The notes below the pieces were generated by a model. The model ran no database searches and was not told where the DNA came from. It worked only from the letters and a program-made list of their open reading frames with translations. From Legionella santicrucis (GTDB lineage Bacteria > Pseudomonadota > Gammaproteobacteria > Legionellales > Legionellaceae), in NCBI RefSeq assembly GCF_001468135.1, contig NZ_LNYU01000024.1, positions 1-64,000 on the forward strand: a DNA stretch of 64,000 bases, written 5' to 3'. The translations under genes were made by a program, and so were the position numbers. Below, one piece after another: positions 53,104-62,367 of this stretch; positions within the stretch are counted from its first letter, which is position 1; each line of letters starts with the position of its first letter.

Positions 53104-53703
53104 ATGAAATCAAATCATCAATTAAAAATTGTTCTAGCTAGCGCCTCTCCAAGACGTTTACAAATATTACAAGAATATGGATTGACTGCAGTGGTTATGC
53201 CTGCTGATATTGAAGAAATTCGACAAGAAAACGAAGAGGGTAAAAACTATGTAACCCGCCTTGCTCAGGAAAAAGCACGGACGGTTTTGTCTCGAATTGC
53301 AATAGAGAATACGGATCTCATTGTGGCTGCGGATACTACGGTGGTTTATCAGGAGCATATTTTAGAAAAACCTCGCGATCATAAAGATGCATCAAGAATG
53401 TTGCATATGTTAAGTGGCAATTCTCATGAAGTTTATACGGGTTATGCTCTAATTTTTCTACCCGAACAACAATGGTGTATTAATTATGTGACAACCAACA
53501 TCACTTTTCATACCTTAACAGAACAGCAAATACAAAATTACATCGATTCAGGAGATCCTTTTGATAAGGCTGGGGGATATGGTATTCAACAAGTGCATAA
53601 TACCTTTGTTAAAGAAATAAAAGGATCCTATTACAACGTAATGGGATTACCTATCGAGGAGATTTTGGAAAAAATATCTCTTAGCGATTTCGAGTCATTT
53701 TAA
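53104..53703 (+). CDS. maf: Maf-family nucleotide pyrophosphatase (dTTPase/UTPase type)
   Basis: The start at 53104 (MKSNHQLKIVLASASPRRLQ) follows AGTGAGATC; 23 open codons upstream are unlikely. The 199-aa product carries the Maf motifs ASASPRR, AADTTV, LEKPRD and FDKAGGYGIQ. The residues resemble the YhdE (dTTP/UTP) branch. It hydrolyses non-canonical or excess nucleoside triphosphates and affects septum formation in some bacteria. It stands alone between the protease-like gene and ovoA. Confidence 0.93.
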   Translation: MKSNHQLKIVLASASPRRLQILQEYGLTAVVMPADIEEIRQENEEGKNYVTRLAQEKARTVLSRIAIENTDLIVAADTTVVYQEHILEKPRDHKDASRMLHMLSGNSHEVYTGYALIFLPEQQWCINYVTTNITFHTLTEQQIQNYIDSGDPFDKAGGYGIQQVHNTFVKEIKGSYYNVMGLPIEEILEKISLSDFESF

Positions 53704-53802
53704 ATCGAAGACAAAATGGAGCATGATTTGCTTTTTAAATAATTGTGCAAAGAACTACATGCCTTGACTTGTTTGATGCTAAGCATGTGCTTTAGTCTAT
53801 AA

Positions 53803-55923
53803 TTATTTATTTTTTAATTGCCATATAGTTAATTGTGCTATGGAGTGCTGGAACTTACGCTCAGTTTCACGGATTACGAAGGGAATGTCCTCTGTTGCAA
53901 GCAAATTAAATCGAGGTTTTAGTAAAGATTTTAGACCCTCTATGGTCTTTTGAAATTCGCCATTAACTCTAATCCCACCAAGCCAGTTGGATTTATCAGT
54001 ATATTCTTTTAGCCAGGTATAGGAAGACGTTAAAGCCAGAAGTCCTTTAGGTTTAAGACGATCACTGATTGATGTTAAGAAAAGGGCTGGATCGCCAAGT
54101 TTATCTATTAAATTACCGCAAAATACGAAATGATACCCTTTAAAAATTGGCTTTAAGTTACAAGGATCTCCTTGAATAAAATGAACCTTATCCATTAAAT
54201 CGTGATAATCCAGATCAGACAATTTCAATTCTTTATAATCCACTAAATCACCTTCAGAAGTTATTGCATATCGAATAATTCCTGCTTCTTTTAAATGTAC
54301 TCCTTGTTGGATAAAGCGAGTTGAAAAATCAATTGCATCAACATGCTCAAAATACTTAGCCAATTCAAAGCTAAAACGACCCACCGAACAACCAAGATCC
54401 AATGCTTTTAAATGAGCCCCTTTAATAAAAAACTCTTTACATCGATTAATACATGCGACTGGGAAATTAGGAACCCCGAAATATTCATTTCCATAATGAA
54501 ACTCTAATGACTGAGAAATTGACGGATCAGCTTCATAGCCATTCATTTTTTCTGTTGGTAATAAAGGAGTTTCACTTTGTACGTAACGAAAACCTGCATG
54601 TTGAAAGAAATGGCGTCTAAACGCGTAACGTGATTTTTTTGTAGCCAGATTTCCTGTTGAAATCCAGGAGCCTCCCTTAATTAAATTGTGTTGTCCATCA
54701 AAAGTTGGTGTGGAAAAATCATCATACAGTTTATGCACTGTAAAGCCTGGAAATGCATCTATTGGCGTTTCAGTCCATTGCCATACATTGCCTATAACAT
54801 CATAGAAAGGTCCATTTTTAAATTTATTTATTGGGCAGGATGACGCATAGTATTCAAGATGGATATTTCCTGGGGCTTTTTGCCAATCAGTGACATCATC
54901 CTCAATTTTATTACGTAGAACCATCCACTCCTCTTCTGTTGGGAGACGAATATATTTTTTTTCAGTAAATGATTTCCAATTACAAAAAGCTTTGGCCTCA
55001 TGATAATTTACTTCAACAGGCCAGTTAAGTGGCAAAGATATTTCTTCAAGTAAATTTCTTTGCCAAAATTGTCCATTTTCAAAGCGCCAAAAACGGGGCA
55101 TTTTTGCTTTGGTATACATTAACCATTGTTTTCCTTCATGGGTCCACCAGCCAAAGTTTTCATAGCCTCCAGCTTCAATAAAGAGTAAAAACTCTTGGTT
55201 AGAGACTAAAAATTTTGAGGCATGAAAATCATTAACCCCAACTTCATGGTGACCATATTCGTTATCCCATCCAAATAGAGTATGTTCATGCCCACGACCT
55301 AATAAGAGATGCTCACCAGTTACAGCAATTAATTCATTTACTGGGGCATTTCCCACTTCCTTGCAAGATGGCCAGTTTTGGGATTTATGTAAATAGATTA
55401 ATGGGACCATTCTTAAAATGACAGAGGATGTTTCAAGATGTATTCGTTCGTGTTCAATACCCATTAAAATGAGCCAAACTATAGAATCTTGGTTTATTGG
55501 CGTTCCGATAGGTATTGCATCAATCAATTGTTCAATTAACATGTTTACTTGCTTACGATAATCAGTAACTTCTTTAACTGTCGGCCAATCGTAATGGGCG
55601 GTATTCAAATCATCCCAGGACATTTCATCAACGCCAACAGCAAACATTGATTCAAATTGTTCATTAATTCTTTTGTCAATGTATTGTCCAAGAATAAGTT
55701 TGTTGATAAAAAAAGTCGCCGTATGGCCATAATAGAATATCAACGGATGTCTTAACGGCTCAGCACGCAGGTAATAGGCTTTCTCGTTGGCAATACAAGC
55801 AAATAGGCTTTCATAAATTTCAAAGGTTTTTTTAAAGTACTTTTTCAACTCATCTCGTTTTTGCGCGGTCAATATACTATCAAGCAAGAGAGTTTTTAAT
55901 GTATTGATTGTATCTGCTTCCAT
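53803..55923 (-). CDS. ovoA: 5-histidylcysteine sulfoxide synthase / methyltransferase (ovothiol synthase)
   Basis: The 706-aa protein has the full three-domain architecture of OvoA: an N-terminal DinB-like four-helix domain with the iron ligands YGH (His67) and GIEHERIHLETSS (His158, His162), a formylglycine-generating-enzyme-like domain (about 205-440; VSNQEFLLFIEAGGYENFGW, LPTEEEWMVLRN, GNVWQWTETPIDAFPGF, GGSW) and a C-terminal SAM methyltransferase (about 470-700; LDLGCSVGRFSFELAKYFE). OvoA joins cysteine sulfur to histidine C5 and N-methylates the product, giving ovothiol A after C-S cleavage. The cleaving PLP enzyme is not in the window. A GCS2-like ligase gene diverges from it. Confidence 0.92.
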   Translation of the reverse strand: MEADTINTLKTLLLDSILTAQKRDELKKYFKKTFEIYESLFACIANEKAYYLRAEPLRHPLIFYYGHTATFFINKLILGQYIDKRINEQFESMFAVGVDEMSWDDLNTAHYDWPTVKEVTDYRKQVNMLIEQLIDAIPIGTPINQDSIVWLILMGIEHERIHLETSSVILRMVPLIYLHKSQNWPSCKEVGNAPVNELIAVTGEHLLLGRGHEHTLFGWDNEYGHHEVGVNDFHASKFLVSNQEFLLFIEAGGYENFGWWTHEGKQWLMYTKAKMPRFWRFENGQFWQRNLLEEISLPLNWPVEVNYHEAKAFCNWKSFTEKKYIRLPTEEEWMVLRNKIEDDVTDWQKAPGNIHLEYYASSCPINKFKNGPFYDVIGNVWQWTETPIDAFPGFTVHKLYDDFSTPTFDGQHNLIKGGSWISTGNLATKKSRYAFRRHFFQHAGFRYVQSETPLLPTEKMNGYEADPSISQSLEFHYGNEYFGVPNFPVACINRCKEFFIKGAHLKALDLGCSVGRFSFELAKYFEHVDAIDFSTRFIQQGVHLKEAGIIRYAITSEGDLVDYKELKLSDLDYHDLMDKVHFIQGDPCNLKPIFKGYHFVFCGNLIDKLGDPALFLTSISDRLKPKGLLALTSSYTWLKEYTDKSNWLGGIRVNGEFQKTIEGLKSLLKPRFNLLATEDIPFVIRETERKFQHSIAQLTIWQLKNK

Positions 55924-56119
55924 TCTCTAATACCTATTTTTTAATCAATAATAATCTTAATTTGCATGCATATTTCGCGCCAAAATGGATAGGGGTAGAT
56001 TAGATTAATATTTGTGTGCACATGATAATTTTTATCAATTGTTCTATTATAGATATTTGATAAATAAATTAAATTAATCTATTCTTATAAACTCTTGTCC
56101 TAATAAAATAGGCATCAAT

Positions 56120-57262
56120 ATGGATGCTCATGAACTATCTATTGGGTTGGAATTAGAAGCCAATGTGATTGATATAAATACAGGAAAGGCGAGTCTAGAG
56201 TTTAACAACAGAGCATTTCAAAAAATTTCAGCCTATTTTCTTTCCCAGGGCTATCCTGCGATTCAGACGGAGTTTGATGCGGCTACAATTGAACTGGCTA
56301 CCTTGCCTTATCAGAATGTGGATTTGGCGTTTCAGAGCCTTTCTACAAGTTTGAATGCGGCCAATCAATTTTTATCGCAACAAGGATATTTATTACTTTT
56401 GTTAGGTTTGCATCCGGGAAGAGGTCGTGATGAGCTAGTCATGACTGATAGTCCATATTGTTTGGCTTCGTTACCTCTCATGGCTGAACAAGGCGGCCCA
56501 TTATTTTATTGCAGTTACCAAATAAATCTCGGAGTTGGTTTTAACGACATCGATTATTTGATTCCATTGTGTCATTGGCTGCAAGTGTATATGTGGCCTT
56601 GTTCTGTAATTACACAATCATCACCTGTTTTTGCCAATAGAAACACTAATTATAAATCATTTAGAGTTCGTCTTAATGATTCGCTAAGTGGGAGTCGTAC
56701 TGGTCCATTGCCTTTGGACATTTGTAATTTAAGTGAATTGAAGCACTATTGTAATCATTTACCCGATAAAGCAGATACATTACGTCAATATAATGTCTGG
56801 TATGATATTCTGCCAAAGCCAATTGACTCAACAAATCCATCAGCAGGTTATCGCATTGAGATCAGAGTTGCTGATACTACAGCACTTTCAAAGCTCTATG
56901 TATTTACGCAGGCAATGCTCCTCACCTTTATGAGTATTTTACATAAGCTAAGAACAAAAGAGTTATTACTGCTACCAGAAAATAGGTGGTTCATTCTTAA
57001 TCGTGATAGTGTATTAAAAAAAGGCAATGAGGCGAGAATAACGCATAATGGAGAAGAGTTCTTTTCTATAAAGGATTACCTTAATACCATTTGGCGTCCA
57101 ATAGTTACAGACTATGCTGGATATTTAAATATCGATATGGATAACCTTATTGCTGAACTAATTCAAGAATCTCGCGCCGAGAGCATCTTGAAACAATTTC
57201 AAGCAATACCCCCCGATCAAATTGCCCTTAATTATGCTTATTATGATTTCAATCCAAGTTAG
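56120..57262 (+). CDS. Second GCS2-like carboxylate-amine ligase, divergent
   Basis: The 380-aa protein has ELSIGLELEANVID, AIQTEFDAATIELATLPYQN, FYCSYQINLGVGF and AGYRIEIRVADTTALSK, the metal and substrate strands of the GCS2/YbdK fold, but differs strongly from the ligase at 48568. It diverges from ovoA across 196 bp, so the two may share a regulatory region. A role in making a gamma-glutamyl or related peptide linked to ovothiol is attractive but unproved. Convergent with the PBP4 gene, 7 bp apart. Confidence 0.72.
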   Translation: MDAHELSIGLELEANVIDINTGKASLEFNNRAFQKISAYFLSQGYPAIQTEFDAATIELATLPYQNVDLAFQSLSTSLNAANQFLSQQGYLLLLLGLHPGRGRDELVMTDSPYCLASLPLMAEQGGPLFYCSYQINLGVGFNDIDYLIPLCHWLQVYMWPCSVITQSSPVFANRNTNYKSFRVRLNDSLSGSRTGPLPLDICNLSELKHYCNHLPDKADTLRQYNVWYDILPKPIDSTNPSAGYRIEIRVADTTALSKLYVFTQAMLLTFMSILHKLRTKELLLLPENRWFILNRDSVLKKGNEARITHNGEEFFSIKDYLNTIWRPIVTDYAGYLNIDMDNLIAELIQESRAESILKQFQAIPPDQIALNYAYYDFNPS

Positions 57263-57269
57263 AGAGAAG

Positions 57270-58922
57270 CTACTGATCACGCCACAAAAGTGCTGTTATC
57301 TCCCCTTGATCCTGAAATACCTCTAACAAGTTATCCAATGAGTTAATTGGGACATTATTAACAACTAAGTTGAATACCAACTTATGATTATTTTTACTAT
57401 GGATATACCCGCCTAAGGCTTGCCCTTTAAGGATCATTCCAGATTCTGTGCCCAGTACATAAGATCCTGGTTTTGCATAAACATGACCCGCAGCGCCCGA
57501 GAGTGTTGGGTTCGTCTTGAAATTCTTAACAAAATCTAATGAACCATCGACTGCAAGAATGGGTAATGCATTAAAAAAGGCATCGAAAGACGTTTTTTCT
57601 TGTGACATTATTTCTAGCCATTGGGTAATGACTTTATTTGTTGCTGTCGTATTACCTCCCCCACTGCCATCAACGAAATGATACTCTGAGGAAGTAATAG
57701 CGTATTTGTCTTTGAGCAGTTTTTTCTCCATAGCTAAACTGTCTGTCATAGTACGCTCTCCATTGGTGAGGCCCAAAAGCATAAGACTCGTATCAGCGCC
57801 TATATTGTAACTTACTTTGAGAATAAATTTTGCATGTTCTTGGTATGGAAGTGATTGAAGAGATGCAACCTGATTATCCGCATTATAAAAATGGTTAAGT
57901 TTGAGTAGATGTATAGGATTATCTTTTACTTTTGTGATCTTGGATACATCGACTCCTGCTTGTTGCAGCGCCTCAATGAATACAGTTCTTGCGAAATTAG
58001 CTGGTTTTGTGATTCTATAAGTTTGAATCAGGGGAAAGCTATTGGTCAAAGGAGGAGAAAAATTGCTTGGTAGATCTCCTTTGATTAAGCCAAGACAATT
58101 GGGTTTTCCTATGCACTCAGGCAGGATAGGTTTTAGTTCCAGAGTATATTTTTTATTGGGTTGTACCGTGAAAAGTTCATTGACTACACTAAAAGCGTCT
58201 GATTTGGGACGCCAGTCTACAACCGCTTTTTCATCGACTTTGGCAGGATTAATAATGACGTCTACTACATCATCATTAACAAATATAGGGGATACATAAA
58301 ATTGATTTCTGAAATAGAACGCATCAAAGAGCCTATCATCAATAATAATGTCACCGTCTATTGCATGGATACCTGATTTTTTGATTTGTTTTGCTAAATC
58401 TTGATATCCTACCAAAGGATTTGTTTTTGTAAGTACTGCATTACCCAACGAGTCCGCTTCATTATGATCAAATGGAGTAAAAGCGATTTTACCGTTGGGA
58501 AGGGTACGGCCACCCATAGTCAAATCACCAGAAGCGACCAGTATCAGATTACCCTTAAGGGCTCCATCGTGAATTACACCATCATTATGTACCGTAGTGA
58601 CAGAATGATGCTGGGGACCTACTTTATTTAATAATTCACCTACACTAAATATTTTACGAACTGAACCTATAAAAAAATGGATGTCTGAATTTAAATTTAA
58701 CAATTCTTTCCCAGTTTCAAGATTAAGAACACGTAACCCCCATGTTGCATTTTTATACATAGGCTTACTCATGATTGCTTCTATATCTGCAGGAATAGCC
58801 GTTTCTGATGCCGCGGTGGTATCAGAACCTTGGGGTATCGTTGTTGTACGACTTAAAACGGGCATGGATAAGATCATGAACAGCAGAGAAAGCGATACAG
58901 TGGTCAAGAGGTTCTTAAGCAT
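57270..58922 (-). CDS. dacB: D-alanyl-D-alanine carboxypeptidase/endopeptidase (PBP4, DacB family)
   Basis: The start is set at 58922 (MLKNLLTTVSLSLLFMILSM, signal peptide) after AAGGACAAGG; 22 open codons upstream lack support. The 550-aa product shows the active-site Ser-x-x-Lys SVRK (in FFIGSVRKIFSVGEL), the SxN motif SYNIGADTSLM, and KPGS in place of the usual KTG. This is the S13 peptidase pattern with a large inserted domain between SxxK and SxN. It trims peptidoglycan stem peptides in the periplasm. A Gly-rich VDGSGGGNTT loop precedes the KPGS motif. Confidence 0.88.
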   Translation of the reverse strand: MLKNLLTTVSLSLLFMILSMPVLSRTTTIPQGSDTTAASETAIPADIEAIMSKPMYKNATWGLRVLNLETGKELLNLNSDIHFFIGSVRKIFSVGELLNKVGPQHHSVTTVHNDGVIHDGALKGNLILVASGDLTMGGRTLPNGKIAFTPFDHNEADSLGNAVLTKTNPLVGYQDLAKQIKKSGIHAIDGDIIIDDRLFDAFYFRNQFYVSPIFVNDDVVDVIINPAKVDEKAVVDWRPKSDAFSVVNELFTVQPNKKYTLELKPILPECIGKPNCLGLIKGDLPSNFSPPLTNSFPLIQTYRITKPANFARTVFIEALQQAGVDVSKITKVKDNPIHLLKLNHFYNADNQVASLQSLPYQEHAKFILKVSYNIGADTSLMLLGLTNGERTMTDSLAMEKKLLKDKYAITSSEYHFVDGSGGGNTTATNKVITQWLEIMSQEKTSFDAFFNALPILAVDGSLDFVKNFKTNPTLSGAAGHVYAKPGSYVLGTESGMILKGQALGGYIHSKNNHKLVFNLVVNNVPINSLDNLLEVFQDQGEITALLWRDQ

Positions 58923-59083
58923 GGGCCTTGTCCTTTTTGCCATAAATTGGGAGCAATATGTACTGAGGTACTTTGTTAGGTCGACCACTAAAATCTTCTA
59001 TGATATGGATGATTTTTTCAAGTGTCTTTGGGTTAACTCAACAATATTGACAATATTTTTTAGGTAACGTGAAGTTGCATTCT

Positions 59084-59998
59084 TTAGGAAGAGTTGAGAT
59101 GGGTCATAATAAAATCTAATAAGAGTCGAGTTCGCTTGGGTAAGGCTTGCTGATGAGGATAGATTGCATACAAATGATAAAAACCAAAGTCATATTGTGT
59201 AAGAACTGGCTGTAGTTGGTGTTGCTGCAGTGCTATCCTGGCATTAAAATCAGTAAATTTACCTATCCCATATCCGTTAATACAAGCAATAAGAGCGCTG
59301 TCGATATCGTTGCAATTAAATTGGGGTTCAAATGTAATACTTCCGTGTTTGTTATGATACTTATAATTCCATTTTTCTTGATTGGAATAGGTTAAGTTCA
59401 TGCAACTGATTATTCTATGATTTAATAACTCATCTACTAATTCAGGTTCCCCATGTTTGAGGAGGTATTTGGCACTGGCATATAAACAAATTTTTTCTTT
59501 AGTTATTAGCCTCATTTGCAAGCTACTGTCTTTTAATAGGGTTTCATCATCCATATAACCTGCACCACGAATTACTAAATCCAGGTGTTCTTTGACGAGG
59601 TCCAGCTTTTGATTATTCAGTACTAAGTCAATTTTTATATCTTTAAAATCATTTAAAAATTGGCTTAAAAGAGGTGTTAAATAATGTCTCCCAAAATAAA
59701 AGGGGGCACTGATTCTTATTAAACCCTTTGGTTTTTTTGCTGATGATTGGATTAAAGTAAGTGCTGTGTCTAATTCCTGTTGGATTCGGTAAGAATGTTG
59801 CCAAAACAATTTTCCTTCAGATGTTAAGTGCAACTGTCTTGTGGTTCGTTTGAGAAGTGTGACACCAAGTTTAGATTCTAGGTGTGCAATGCGACGACTT
59901 ACTAAACCAGCCGATAGCCCTAAATGCCTCGCGGCATGGCTAAATCCACCTTGTTGCACTACAGCCACAAATAGTGCTGTATCGTCTAACATTCCCAT
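59084..59998 (-). CDS. LysR-family transcriptional regulator
   Basis: The 304-aa protein has the wHTH LFVAVVQQGGFSHAARHLGL followed by SRRIAHLESKLGVTLLKRTT, and an effector domain starting GLIRISAPFYFGRHYL, typical of the CrgA-like LysR branch. It diverges from the oxygenase gene at 60141 across 142 bp, so it probably controls the oxygenase/dehydrogenase pair. The ligand is unknown. The Shine-Dalgarno is weak. Confidence 0.88.
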   Translation of the reverse strand: MGMLDDTALFVAVVQQGGFSHAARHLGLSAGLVSRRIAHLESKLGVTLLKRTTRQLHLTSEGKLFWQHSYRIQQELDTALTLIQSSAKKPKGLIRISAPFYFGRHYLTPLLSQFLNDFKDIKIDLVLNNQKLDLVKEHLDLVIRGAGYMDDETLLKDSSLQMRLITKEKICLYASAKYLLKHGEPELVDELLNHRIISCMNLTYSNQEKWNYKYHNKHGSITFEPQFNCNDIDSALIACINGYGIGKFTDFNARIALQQHQLQPVLTQYDFGFYHLYAIYPHQQALPKRTRLLLDFIMTHLNSS

Positions 59999-60140
59999 CG
60001 ATTATATGCAAATAGTAAAATATGTTGTTCATTGTAAGTCATTGTTTACTTTTAGGAAACAACTTACCCTCGGTAAGTCTCTAGTTCAGCGAGATTTTTA
60101 TTGAAATTTCTTTTATTTTAACCAGTTATCGAGAGCGATC

Positions 60141-61088
60141 ATGTATAGCAAGTATTTCATTAATCTGCCTTTGATTGATATTTCAAAAACGAAAAACCAA
60201 CAGTCAAGACTCAAAGAATATTGTAAAATGGATAAGGCATGTAAAACCTATGGCGCTTTTTTTCTTAGTGGATTTGAATCAATAGTTCCATTTGACTTAC
60301 AAGGTCTTTTTTCTGAAACGGAGCATTTTTTTAACTTAGATGTGTCAATAAAGAAACGCTATATTGCCTCTGCTGATAATCGTTATTTAGGCTATAGAGG
60401 AATAGGTAGTGAGTTTAGCGAATTGGCTCATCGCCAACATGAGCCCTGTGAACAATATAAAGTGGGTTATTTAAATGATTTAAAGAATAAAACATCGACA
60501 CTTGGGGTAGAGGCTATTCAGGCGCATAGCTCAATCTTTAAAAAATATTTGCAGGCTGGTTTCTATTCGTTGGAGTATATTGGCGCATATGTTTTATCAA
60601 TAATCGCCAGGAATTTAAATTTAGGAGAACATTATTTTGCTGATTATTGCAATCATCCCAATCATCAATTAGGGCTTAATTGTTATCCTCATTCGTCAAA
60701 TCCCGGTGATGCGGATCAGTATGGGATGAGTGCCCACAAAGATTTATGCTTAATGACTATTATTGCTCAAGATAAACCTGGATTAATGCTAAAAGATGTC
60801 TGCGGTGAATGGAAAATTGTTCCCTATATTCCCAATACATTATTTATTATGTTTGGCGAGTTTCTTGAAATTTGGACTGATGGTTATTACCCAGCTCCGC
60901 TTCACCAAGTTTTAAAATCAACTACAGAGAGAAGGCTATCTGTTGTTTATAAATTACGCCCAAATTATGACGCTATAATCCCTGTGATTAAAGGAATTAA
61001 TCCTCATTTCAACACGAATTTAAGAACCGCCATTCATACAGGAAAAGCATATGACGATAAATTAAAAAATATTATGTATATTAACTAA
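60141..61088 (+). CDS. Isopenicillin-N-synthase-like Fe(II)/2-oxoglutarate oxygenase
   Basis: The 315-aa protein has the DIOX_N part (FINLPLIDISKTK, TYGAFFLSGFE) and the catalytic core with SAHKDLCLMTIIAQDKPG (His199, Asp201), PAPLHQVL (His255) and ERRLSVVYKLRP (Arg265 or Arg266 as 2-oxoglutarate ligand). NCYPHSSNPGD is the usual strand before the HxD motif. Members act in ethylene, gibberellin, antibiotic and amino acid oxidation. It precedes the alanine-dehydrogenase-like gene by 16 bp, so the two form an operon under the divergent LysR gene. Substrate unknown. Confidence 0.82.
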   Translation: MYSKYFINLPLIDISKTKNQQSRLKEYCKMDKACKTYGAFFLSGFESIVPFDLQGLFSETEHFFNLDVSIKKRYIASADNRYLGYRGIGSEFSELAHRQHEPCEQYKVGYLNDLKNKTSTLGVEAIQAHSSIFKKYLQAGFYSLEYIGAYVLSIIARNLNLGEHYFADYCNHPNHQLGLNCYPHSSNPGDADQYGMSAHKDLCLMTIIAQDKPGLMLKDVCGEWKIVPYIPNTLFIMFGEFLEIWTDGYYPAPLHQVLKSTTERRLSVVYKLRPNYDAIIPVIKGINPHFNTNLRTAIHTGKAYDDKLKNIMYIN

Positions 61089-61104
61089 AAAGAGGATAAA
61101 GAAT

Positions 61105-62124
61105 TTGCAACCTAAAATTTTCTTAGTAAAAGAATCCCGCCATAATGAAAAACGAGTGGCATTGATCCCTAGCGATGTTGCTCGATTAATCAATTTGGGA
61201 ATTATGGTGTTTGTTGAAGATTCTGCAGGTGTATGGGCAGGTTATAGTAATACGGATTACATATTGGCAGGAGCTAACATTCGTCACATTAATTATGATC
61301 AGGTTGATAGTTATCGCCAAGCATTGAGTGATATCGATATTATTGTGCGTGTGAAACGGCCTGATCGAACGCGAGAGAGAATAGAAAATAGTGTCATAAA
61401 GCCGTACACCAAAATGGTAGGTTTATTGGATATTCTTGAAAGAGATTCTGAACATATTGCAGAATATCAACGGGCTAAAATTGAATATTATTCATTGGAT
61501 CAGTTTCTTTTTCCGGCTAATACCCCAATGGACTCTTTGAAGGACATGAGCCGAATAGCAGGTAGATTAGCCTTGAATCATGCGATGGAAATCTTTAATG
61601 CGTCTGTCCAACACGTTGCAATTATTGGTAGTGGTGAAGCAGGCACTGCCGCATCTCAAGAATGTGTTAAGCGCAACATACCACATACCATGATAACGAG
61701 CGATGTATCCAAATCTAAGTTTTTTAGTTTACAAGGCATACATAATGTTGTTGTTGAACGTCATTTATCATTAAAGATGAGACAAGATAAAATTTACCAG
61801 GTAATTAAGGATGCGGATATTGTTATAACTGCAGCATCAACCGCATGGATTGCTGCACCCATGTTAATTCCAGAGTCAACCCTACTAAAACTAAAAAATG
61901 GCACAATCATTGTTGATTTAGCTGTATCTGATGGTGGTAACGTGTTTGGCAGCAGACATGATGCGACAGTAACGCTAAAAAATAATGTAAAAATTATTAA
62001 TGTAAGTGGTTACCCCAAAGAGTTACCAATTGAATCCAGTCGATCCTGGAGCATTGCGAGTTCTTATTTTCTGCACCTATTATTAACATCGCAAGATACA
62101 TTAATAAAACTAAAATATTGCTAG
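61105..62124 (+). CDS. Alanine dehydrogenase / transhydrogenase-alpha-like NAD(P) enzyme, TTG start
   Basis: The 339-aa product starts at TTG (61105), preceded by AGAGGATAA at good spacing; no in-frame ATG is near the conserved start QPKIFLVKESRHNEKRVALI. It has the AlaDh_PNT_N domain (PSDVARLINLGIMVFVEDSA) and the C-terminal Rossmann domain VAIIGSGEAGTAASQECV (about residues 172-188). Family members include alanine dehydrogenase, PntA and saccharopine or lysine-oxoglutarate reductases. The key alanine dehydrogenase residues (Lys and His) are not clear, so the substrate is open. Pairing with an oxygenase suggests modification of an amino or imino acid. Confidence 0.75.
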   Translation: MQPKIFLVKESRHNEKRVALIPSDVARLINLGIMVFVEDSAGVWAGYSNTDYILAGANIRHINYDQVDSYRQALSDIDIIVRVKRPDRTRERIENSVIKPYTKMVGLLDILERDSEHIAEYQRAKIEYYSLDQFLFPANTPMDSLKDMSRIAGRLALNHAMEIFNASVQHVAIIGSGEAGTAASQECVKRNIPHTMITSDVSKSKFFSLQGIHNVVVERHLSLKMRQDKIYQVIKDADIVITAASTAWIAAPMLIPESTLLKLKNGTIIVDLAVSDGGNVFGSRHDATVTLKNNVKIINVSGYPKELPIESSRSWSIASSYFLHLLLTSQDTLIKLKYC

Positions 62125-62367
62125 TAGCTGTTGACAACTCAAATTTCTGCGTCTCAAGACTTGGTTGTTGCATATTTTAGAGGGTATCTTACCGTGGTAG
62201 ACAATAAATACCCACAGCGCAAGTCTCGGCTTGTCTTTGTTTGTTAATGAGATGTCTGCGCACGGAGTAAACGGTTAAAAGAGGGGCATCTTCTGGTACC
62301 TAATCCCAACATGCCGCCTCGATGTAGGATCAATGAGTTCCATATACGTTACCTAGTAAAATTATTT

